Source of the DNA: Parvibaculum sp.
GTDB lineage: Bacteria > Pseudomonadota > Alphaproteobacteria > Parvibaculales > Parvibaculaceae
Length of the DNA: 35,699 bases
Direction: 5' to 3'
NCBI GenBank assembly: GCA_019635955.1
Contig: JAHBYL010000029.1
Location: 1 to 35,699, forward strand
Program-made: the position numbers and the translations under genes
The notes under the pieces: model-generated
Databases searched by the model: none
Told to the model about the DNA's origin: nothing
The model's input: the letters and a program-made list of their open reading frames with translations, nothing else
Shown: positions 29,522-35,699 of the stretch, piece after piece
Layout: every line of letters starts with the position of its first letter
Numbering within the stretch: the stretch's first letter is position 1

Positions 29522-30450
29522 GCGCTGCCCTCCTTGCGTGTGCGGCCGATGCGCCGGATTTCCCATTCGAGCGTCACGCCGCTCGTCTCCTTCACGCGGG
29601 CGCGCACTTCTTCGCCGAGTTCCTCAAGGTCGCTCGCCGTCGCCTCGCCCGTATTGATGAGGAAGTTGCAGTGAAGCTCGGACACCTGCGCCCCGCCGCG
29701 CGTCAGGCCGCGGCATCCCGCCGCGTCGATCAACTGCCAGGACTTGTGGCCTTCCGGGTTCTTGAAGGTGGAGCCGCCCGTCCGCGTGCGCACAGGCTGC
29801 GTAGCCTCGCGCGACGAGGTGATCTCGTTCATCTTCGCAAGGATCTCGTCCTTGTCGCCGGGCCGCCCCTGAAAAAGCGCCTCTACGAAAATGAGGTCTT
29901 CCGCCGCTCCGCTGTGGCGATAGCGATATTGCATGTCCTCGTTCTTCAGGACGTGCCGCTTGCCCTTCCGGTCGATCGCCACTGCCTCGACAAGCACGTC
30001 CTTCGTCTCGCCGCCATAGGCGCCCGCATTCATGCGAAGCGCGCCGCCGATCGAACCCGGAATGCCGCGATAGAACTCGAGCCCTGCAAGTCCCGCTTCC
30101 TGCGCCGCGCGGGATACCGCGACATCGAGCGCCGCCGTTCCCGCGCGGACACAGGTCCCCTCGATAGAGATATTCATGAAGCCCCGGCCGAGACGGATGA
30201 CGACGCCTTCGACGCCCCCCTCGCGCACAAGCAGGTTCGAACCGACACCGATCACCGTCACCGGAATGTCCTCAGGCGTGGCCGCAAGAAAGGCCGCAAG
30301 ATCGTCCGCATCGGCAGGCCGGAACAGCACCTCGGCATTGCCGCCGGCGCGGAACCAGGTGAGCGGCGCAAGCGGCGCATCTGCCACCAGTTCGCCGCGC
30401 ACTTCGGGCAAGCGGTCGATGAGGGAGCGGGTCGCTTCGGCGGCCATCAT
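29518..30450 (-). CDS. murB: UDP-N-acetylenolpyruvoylglucosamine reductase
   Basis: This 310-residue FAD enzyme reduces UDP-GlcNAc-enolpyruvate to UDP-MurNAc. FAD-binding motifs [14 protein letters not shown] and [24 protein letters not shown] are clear. [18 protein letters not shown] carries the catalytic serine, and the final domain has [19 protein letters not shown] and [21 protein letters not shown] in pieces. The length and motifs fit type II MurB rather than the longer E. coli type I. The double ATG start (30450 and 30447) overlaps the murC stop. GGAGG-like sequence precedes it, so the upstream in-frame ORF reaching 30558 is not used. Confidence 0.95.
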   Translation of the reverse strand: MMAAEATRSLIDRLPEVRGELVADAPLAPLTWFRAGGNAEVLFRPADADDLAAFLAATPEDIPVTVIGVGSNLLVREGGVEGVVIRLGRGFMNISIEGTCVRAGTAALDVAVSRAAQEAGLAGLEFYRGIPGSIGGALRMNAGAYGGETKDVLVEAVAIDRKGKRHVLKNEDMQYRYRHSGAAEDLIFVEALFQGRPGDKDEILAKMNEITSSREATQPVRTRTGGSTFKNPEGHKSWQLIDAAGCRGLTRGGAQVSELHCNFLINTGEATASDLEELGEEVRARVKETSGVTLEWEIRRIGRTRKEGSA

Positions 30451-31925
30451 TTCTTCCCTCCCCGCTTCTTCGCCTTCGCAGGCGCCTTCTTCGGGGCAGA
30501 CTTCTTCGCGCCCTTCTTGCCGAGCTTTGCAAGATCCTCGGCCAGCGCATTCGCCCAATAGGTGATGCTGCCCGCACCGAGACAGACGACGAGATCGCCG
30601 GGCTTCGCCACGTCGGCGATCAACCCTGGCAGGGCTTCGGGGCCCTCGAGCGGCATGACATCCCTATGGCCGCGGTCGCGAAGTCCCTGCACCAGCGCAT
30701 CGCGGCTTGCGCCTTCGATCGGCTTCTCGCCCGCCTCGTAGACGTCGGCGACGATCACGGCATCGGCGTCATTGAAACAGGCGCAGAACTCGTCGAAGAG
30801 ATTGTGGAGCCGCGTATAGCGATGCGGCTGCACCACGGCGATGGTCCGGCCCTGCGTGGCAGATCGCGCCGCTTGAAGCACGGCGGCGATTTCCACGGGA
30901 TGATGCCCGTAATCGTCGTAAATATTGACGCCATTCCACTCGCCAACATGGGTGAAGCGCCGCTTCACGCCGCCAAAGCCTTCCAGCGCTTCGCGGATGC
31001 GCTTGTCGCCGATGCCCATCTGAATGGCGACGCCGATGGCAGCGAGACTGTTCAGCATGTTGTGCGTGCCATGCATCGCCAGACGCACGCCGGGCAGTTC
31101 GCGCTTCTCGCCGGTCTTGCGGTCGGTGATCGTCACGTCGAATACATTATAGCCGCCATCGACACGCTGGTTCGTGGCACGGATATCGGCCTGCGGATTG
31201 GTGCCATAGGTGACGATCCGCCGGTCGCGCACGCGGCCGATCAGCGCTTGCACTTCCGGATGGTCGATGCACATCACGGCGGCGCCATAGAAAGGCACGT
31301 TCTCGACAAAGGTCAGGAAGGCGTCTTTTGCGGCTTCGAAAGTGCCGTAATAGTCGAGATGTTCGGGATCGATATTCGTGACGATCGCGACGGTCGCCGG
31401 CAGCTTCACGAAGGTGCCGTCGGACTCGTCCGCCTCCACAACCATCCACTCGCCTTCGCCGAGGCGCGCATTGGTACCATAGGCATTGATGATGCCGCCA
31501 TTGATGACGGTTGGATCGAGGCCCGCCTTGTCGAGGATCGCGGCGACGAGAGAGGTCGTCGTCGTCTTGCCATGCGTTCCGGCAATGGCGACGCAGCTCT
31601 TGAGACGCATCAGCTCGGCGAGCATTTCTGCGCGCCGCACCACCGGCAGGAAGCGCGCCCGCGCTTCCATCAGCTCGGGATTGTCGGGCCGGATCGCCGA
31701 AGAGACGACGATCACCTGTGCATCCGCAAGGTTCTCAGCCTTCTGGCCGATAAAGATCTTGATACCGAGCGCCTTCAGCCGCTTCACATTGGCACTGTCG
31801 GAAAGATCGCTTCCCTGCACCTTGTAGCCGAGATTGTGCATGACTTCGGCTATGCCGCTCATGCCGATGCCGCCGATGCCGGTGAAATGGATGGTGCCGA
31901 TGTCGAGAGGTGCCGGCCGCATCAT
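30447..31925 (-). CDS. murC: UDP-N-acetylmuramate--L-alanine ligase
   Basis: This 492-residue Mur ligase attaches L-Ala to UDP-MurNAc. Domains are an N-terminal Rossmann-like part with [16 protein letters not shown], a central ATPase with [14 protein letters not shown] and [11 protein letters not shown], and a C-terminal part with [15 protein letters not shown] and QPHRYTRL. The last 26 residues form an unusual Lys/Ala-rich tail ([12 protein letters not shown]...KKRGGKK), not present in E. coli MurC. The start ATGATG overlaps the murG stop, with GGAGG 4 nt upstream. Confidence 0.96.
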   Translation of the reverse strand: MMRPAPLDIGTIHFTGIGGIGMSGIAEVMHNLGYKVQGSDLSDSANVKRLKALGIKIFIGQKAENLADAQVIVVSSAIRPDNPELMEARARFLPVVRRAEMLAELMRLKSCVAIAGTHGKTTTTSLVAAILDKAGLDPTVINGGIINAYGTNARLGEGEWMVVEADESDGTFVKLPATVAIVTNIDPEHLDYYGTFEAAKDAFLTFVENVPFYGAAVMCIDHPEVQALIGRVRDRRIVTYGTNPQADIRATNQRVDGGYNVFDVTITDRKTGEKRELPGVRLAMHGTHNMLNSLAAIGVAIQMGIGDKRIREALEGFGGVKRRFTHVGEWNGVNIYDDYGHHPVEIAAVLQAARSATQGRTIAVVQPHRYTRLHNLFDEFCACFNDADAVIVADVYEAGEKPIEGASRDALVQGLRDRGHRDVMPLEGPEALPGLIADVAKPGDLVVCLGAGSITYWANALAEDLAKLGKKGAKKSAPKKAPAKAKKRGGKK

Positions 31926-33115
31926 GCACCTCCCGCTGCAAACTGGAGTTCAGCAGAACCGCCGTCATTCGCGATCTGCTTTGCGGCGCGGTTGCGCAAG
32001 GCCCGATAGTCGCCGCGCCCCAGCGCCTCGACGAGATCGGCAAGATCGCGCACGGCGTTGGGCTGGCCGAGCGAGCGGGCCGCACGCGCTGCATCGGCGA
32101 GTTCGCCCGGATGTGCGAACAGCGATTGAAGCCGCGCCGAAAGCGCCACTTCGGTAAAATCCTTTTGTTCGATCATGAACCCCGCGCCCGCATCCGCGAA
32201 CTTTCCTGCATTGGCCTTCTGGTCGTTGTCGAGCGAGTGCGGCAGCGGCACGAGGATGGCCGGACGGCCGATCACCGCAAGCTCGCTCACCGTGGAGGCG
32301 CCTGACCGTCCGATCACGAGATGCGCCGCCGCAATACGCTCCGGCATATCGTCGAAGAAGGACTGAAGCTCGGAGGCAATACCCGCACGGGCGTAGATGT
32401 CCTGCACGCGTTCGATATCCTCCGGCCGCGCCTGCTGCACCACACGAAGCCGGTCGCGCATTTCCTGCGGCAGCTGCGCCAGCGCGCCGGGCACGACATC
32501 GCTCATTACGCGCGCGCCCTGGCTGCCGCCGAACACGAGAAGCCGGATCACGCCATCGGCCTGCGGCGCTTCATAGAGCCTGCCTGCTTGCTGGATCACA
32601 GCGTCGCGCACGGGATTGCCCGTCGTCACGAGCTTGCCGGCATCGCGCGCCTTCAGGAATTTCGGCTGGTCGAAAGTCGAGGCGATTGCGTCGACATGCG
32701 GCGCAACAAGACGATTGACCCGCCCGAGCACGGCGTTCTGCTCATGCACGCAGGCCGGCGTACCGCGCAGAACCGCGGCGACGACAGGCGGCAGCGTCGG
32801 ATAGCCGCCAAAGCCGATCAGAGCCGCCGGCTTGACCCGCTGCAGAATGGCAAGTGAGCGGGCGACGCCGGCGACAATCGCCGGTGCCGCCCTCACAAGA
32901 CCGGCGATGCCTTTGCCTGAAGGTGTCGCCGAGGGAACCTCGTAGATATCTGCTTCCGGAAACAGCTTGTCGAAACGCTGCGCCCGCTCGTCCGTCATCA
33001 GCACGATCTTGCGGCCACGGCGGCGCAACTCCTGCGCCAGCGCCTGGCCGGGAAAGAGATGGCCGCCCGTGCCGCCAGCGGCAATGACGATGGGACCGTC
33101 CGGATGGCGCGTCAT
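31922..33115 (-). CDS. murG: UDP-GlcNAc:lipid I N-acetylglucosaminyltransferase
   Basis: This 397-residue GT28 enzyme converts lipid I to lipid II on the inner face of the membrane. The conserved motifs are [60 protein letters not shown] and the UDP-GlcNAc site [24 protein letters not shown] in pieces. It is about 40 residues longer than E. coli MurG, mainly at the C-terminus. The ATG at 33115 has GGAGG 5 nt upstream and overlaps the ftsW stop, so the much longer in-frame ORF is rejected. Confidence 0.96.
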   Translation of the reverse strand: MTRHPDGPIVIAAGGTGGHLFPGQALAQELRRRGRKIVLMTDERAQRFDKLFPEADIYEVPSATPSGKGIAGLVRAAPAIVAGVARSLAILQRVKPAALIGFGGYPTLPPVVAAVLRGTPACVHEQNAVLGRVNRLVAPHVDAIASTFDQPKFLKARDAGKLVTTGNPVRDAVIQQAGRLYEAPQADGVIRLLVFGGSQGARVMSDVVPGALAQLPQEMRDRLRVVQQARPEDIERVQDIYARAGIASELQSFFDDMPERIAAAHLVIGRSGASTVSELAVIGRPAILVPLPHSLDNDQKANAGKFADAGAGFMIEQKDFTEVALSARLQSLFAHPGELADAARAARSLGQPNAVRDLADLVEALGRGDYRALRNRAAKQIANDGGSAELQFAAGGA

Positions 33116-34257
33116 GCGTTCCTCCATCCGTTGGCCGTACTCGCATGGGCGCCGACCCGGCGCCGCGTCAGCGCAAGCAGCATGCCCATCGAGAAGGCAA
33201 GCGCGAGCAGCGACGAACCGCCATAGGAAATGAAGGGAAGCGTCATGCCCTTGGCCGGCATGAGATTCACATTCACGGCCATGTTGATAAGCGCCTGCAA
33301 CCCGAACTGCGCGACCAGCCCGCAGGTCGCGAACTGGACGAACAGATCCTGTTCTTCCATCGCCTGGCGCAGCGCGCGAATGACGATGAAGGCAAACAGT
33401 CCGATGATGATGAGGCCGACGATCACGCCATATTCTTCCGCCGCCACGGCGAAAATGAAGTCGGTATGGGCATCCGGCAGGATGCGCTTCACCACGCCCT
33501 CGCCGGGCCCGCGGCCGAAAAGCCCGCCTGCGTTTACCGCATCGAGCGCGCGGTCGATCTGATAAGTGTCGCCGGATTCCGGATTGAGGAACCTGTCCAC
33601 ACGGCTCGCTACATGCGGCATGGTCGAATAGGCACCGAACGCGCCCACCGTCGCGGCGCCCGCAAGTCCGCCGATCCAGGCCCAGGAAAGCCCCGCCATG
33701 AAGAACATCGCGCCGAATACCAGCGTCACCAGCATGAGCTGGCCGAAATCGGGCTGCAGGGCCAGAACGCCTACGACCATCGCATAGAGCACGAGCGCAA
33801 AAGCTGTCCCCGGCACTTCGGGAGTGCGCTGCGCCTCGGCAAAGAACCAGGCGACAAGCACCACGAAGGACGGCTTCACGAATTCGGACGGCTGGAGACC
33901 GAGCGGCCCGATATGAAGCCATCGATGCGCGCCGTTGATCTCCGGACCGATGACGAGGGTAAGCCCCATAAGCACGAAGGAGACGGCAAAGACGATGGCG
34001 GCGACCCGGCGCACCATCCGCAGGTTGAGCAGCGACACACCGATCATGATGGCGATGGCCGGCACAAAAAATACGAGCTGCCGGTAGACGAAATGGAACG
34101 GCTGCAGATTGATGCGCATGGCGACGGCGGGGCTCGCGGCAAGCGCAAGCACGGCACCGAGCATCATCAGACTGAACAGGCCGAGCAGCGTCCACTTGTC
34201 GACGGTCCACCACCATTCGGCGATCGCGCTGCGGTTGGTGCGGGCGAGGCGGATCAT
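33112..34257 (-). CDS. ftsW: SEDS peptidoglycan polymerase FtsW
   Basis: This 381-residue polytopic membrane protein makes septal glycan strands together with its partner PBP3 (FtsI). About ten hydrophobic segments are visible. The typical SEDS signatures are INGAHRWLHIGPLGLQPSEFVKP, LQPDFGQLMLV, FGRGPGEGVVKRILPDAHTDFIFAV (in pieces) and LMPAKGMTLPFISYGGSSLLA. The sequence from the dcw cluster supports FtsW over RodA. Its ATG overlaps the murD stop (ATGA), so the upstream extension to 34533 is rejected. Confidence 0.95.
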   Translation of the reverse strand: MIRLARTNRSAIAEWWWTVDKWTLLGLFSLMMLGAVLALAASPAVAMRINLQPFHFVYRQLVFFVPAIAIMIGVSLLNLRMVRRVAAIVFAVSFVLMGLTLVIGPEINGAHRWLHIGPLGLQPSEFVKPSFVVLVAWFFAEAQRTPEVPGTAFALVLYAMVVGVLALQPDFGQLMLVTLVFGAMFFMAGLSWAWIGGLAGAATVGAFGAYSTMPHVASRVDRFLNPESGDTYQIDRALDAVNAGGLFGRGPGEGVVKRILPDAHTDFIFAVAAEEYGVIVGLIIIGLFAFIVIRALRQAMEEQDLFVQFATCGLVAQFGLQALINMAVNVNLMPAKGMTLPFISYGGSSLLALAFSMGMLLALTRRRVGAHASTANGWRNA

Positions 34258-35660
34258 GCGGCAGCCCCTCCCTTGGCGAGGCGCTCCTGCACGGCGGCGC
34301 GGAACATGTCGCCGCGCTCCTCGAAGCTCTTGAACTGGTCGAAGGAGGCGCAGGCCGGCGACAGCAGCACGACCTTGAGCGCATGAGGATCGGCCGCCGC
34401 GTCGCGCGAGGCCGCTTCGACCGCGCGGTCCAGGGTGCCGCATTGAATGGCCTCGACCTTGCCGCGCAAGGTTTCCGCAAAGACCGGCGCCGCTTCGCCG
34501 ATCAGATAGGCGCGGCGAATGCGCGGGAACCATTCTTCGAGAGTGGAGATGCCGCCCTCTTTCGCCTTGCCGCCGATGATCCAGTAGATGTTGTCATAGG
34601 TCGCGAGCGCCTTCGACGCAGCATCGGCATTCGTCGCCTTGCTGTCGTTCACATAGCGCACGCCATCCGCCTCGCCGACGATCTCCATTCGATGCGCGAG
34701 ACCGGGGAAACTTTCGAACGCGGTGAGAATGCGCTCGCGCTGATAGCCCAGCGCACGGCCCGCGGCATAGGCGGCGGCAGCGTTCTGCCAGTTATGCGCG
34801 CCGGCCAGCGTCTTGATCGCGGCAAGGTCGCCTGCCTTGATCGCCTGCGTCCCGAGACTGTCGTGCAGCACGCCGTTCAGGGCGTAGACCCCGCGCGATA
34901 GTGCCTTCCCGACGGAGATCGGTACGACATTCTCTGCCCGCCGGGCGGTTTCACGCGTGCAGATTCCGCTGGTCATGGCGTCGTCCACGCCGATCACCGC
35001 CGTGTCGCCTGCCCGCTGATGCGCAAAGAGCCGTGCCTTTACGTCCGCATAGTGCTCGACCGTGCCGTGACGGTCGATATGGTCGGGCGTGATGTTGAGC
35101 AGCACCGCCACATCGGGCTTGAGAGAAGGCGCGAGGTCGATCTGATAGGACGACACTTCCACCACATAAACGGTCGAAGCTTCCGGCGCTTCAAGCTCCA
35201 GTACCGGCTTGCCTATATTGCCGCCGACCTGCGCATTGCCGCCGCAGCGCCGAACCATATGGCCGATCAGCGCCGTCGTGGTGGATTTGCCGTTCGTGCC
35301 CGTGATTGCGACGATGCGGGCAGCCTTGCCGCTCGCCGCCACCGCACGCTGGAAGAGTTCGACATCGCCGATCACATCGACGCCTGCCGCCTGCGCCTTC
35401 TTCACGGCGGCATGAGGTTCGGGGTGCGTGAATGGAATGCCGGGACTCAGGATCATGGCCGCAAGCGTGCTCCAGTCCCATTGCGCCACGTCCGCAAGCA
35501 GGAAACCTTCCTTCGCCGCTTCCTCGCGCTTCGCAGCCGCATCGTCCCACGCAAAAACCTTCGCGCCGCCGGCCTCGAGCGAACGCACGGTCGCGAGCCC
35601 GGACTTGCCGAGCCCCAGCACCGCCACGTTCTTTTTCTCGAAGCCTGTCGCGGCGATCAT
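34254..35660 (-). CDS. murD: UDP-N-acetylmuramoylalanine--D-glutamate ligase
   Basis: This 468-residue Mur ligase adds D-Glu to UDP-MurNAc-L-Ala. It has VAVLGLGKSGLATVRSL at the N-terminus, the ATP-binding ITGTNGKSTTTALIGHM, EVSSYQIDLAPSLKPDVAVLLNITPDHIDRHG in pieces, GLAHRMEIVGEADGVRYVNDSKATN and a C-terminal LLSPACASFDQFKSFEERGDMF. The ATG at 35660 is preferred because GAGG lies 8 nt upstream. A GTG at 35669 overlaps the mraY stop and its own ribosome site. The gap to mraY is 5 nt. Confidence 0.96.
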   Translation of the reverse strand: MIAATGFEKKNVAVLGLGKSGLATVRSLEAGGAKVFAWDDAAAKREEAAKEGFLLADVAQWDWSTLAAMILSPGIPFTHPEPHAAVKKAQAAGVDVIGDVELFQRAVAASGKAARIVAITGTNGKSTTTALIGHMVRRCGGNAQVGGNIGKPVLELEAPEASTVYVVEVSSYQIDLAPSLKPDVAVLLNITPDHIDRHGTVEHYADVKARLFAHQRAGDTAVIGVDDAMTSGICTRETARRAENVVPISVGKALSRGVYALNGVLHDSLGTQAIKAGDLAAIKTLAGAHNWQNAAAAYAAGRALGYQRERILTAFESFPGLAHRMEIVGEADGVRYVNDSKATNADAASKALATYDNIYWIIGGKAKEGGISTLEEWFPRIRRAYLIGEAAPVFAETLRGKVEAIQCGTLDRAVEAASRDAAADPHALKVVLLSPACASFDQFKSFEERGDMFRAAVQERLAKGGAAA

Positions 35661-35665
35661 GCGTG

Positions 35666-35699
35666 TCACCTCAGCTTCAGCGTGGCAAGGCCCGCCATG
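35666..35699 (-). CDS. mraY: Phospho-MurNAc-pentapeptide transferase, last 10 codons
   Basis: Read on the - strand from the right edge, the frame gives the ending MAGLATLKLR and then TGA. This fits the C-terminus of MraY, which ends in TLK-R type sequence in proteobacteria and precedes murD in the dcw cluster. Only this tail lies in the window. MraY is the membrane enzyme that makes lipid I. Confidence 0.75.
   Translation of the reverse strand, partial: MAGLATLKLR

Noticed and set aside
33116..34480. Long N-terminal extension of the murG frame
   Set aside because: It overlaps ftsW in another frame; MurG homology begins at 33115 with a strong ribosome site.

Overview
The window is a GC-rich chromosomal segment from an alphaproteobacterium. 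The clearest sign is a division and cell-wall (dcw) cluster running right to left, with an FtsZ whose C-terminal peptide ends LRRQAN, followed downstream by lpxC, bamD, recN and ligA. A Hyphomicrobiales-like organism, perhaps close to Parvibaculum, is plausible, but the genus is only a guess from gene order and style. No tRNA, rRNA, CRISPR array, insertion sequence or phage gene was seen, and no stretch over about 185 bases lacks a gene.

Left part (1-8620): the 3' end of fumC and a small ribbon-helix-helix protein on the + strand meet a large AsmA-type envelope protein on the - strand, with overlapping stop codons. A small charged DUF4169 protein follows, then a four-gene + strand efflux unit: a TetR-family repressor, a lipoprotein-type HlyD adaptor, an ABC ATPase and an ABC-2 permease. 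A perfect 19-bp-arm palindrome covers the repressor's ribosome binding site. A cloverleaf-like composite palindrome lies between this unit and the next gene.

Middle part (8643-18307): a D-lactate/glycolate-type FAD dehydrogenase (-) diverges from a hotdog-fold thioesterase (+). A UvrD/PcrA helicase and prmA overlap by 4 bp. They are followed by a 604-aa Xaa-Pro aminopeptidase, two small exported proteins of unknown role (one resembling the TIMP/NTR fold), and on the - strand a BioF2-type GNAT protein.

Right part (18354-35699), all - strand and read from the right edge: mraY (last 10 codons) - murD - ftsW - murG - murC - murB - ddl - ftsQ - ftsA - ftsZ, then a strong terminator, lpxC, a second strong terminator, then bamD - recN - ligA. 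Six of the junctions from murD to ftsA are 4-bp ATGA stop/start overlaps, so lipid II synthesis, its flipping and polymerisation, and the early divisome proteins look translationally coupled. lpxC and bamD add lipid A synthesis and outer-membrane protein assembly.

Most of the window is well-conserved housekeeping sequence. The parts worth a second look are the autoregulated efflux unit, the cloverleaf repeat, the lysine/alanine-rich tail on MurC, the TIMP-like exported protein with a predicted N-terminal cysteine, and the possibly leaderless helicase start. I did not find a clear new multi-gene system.
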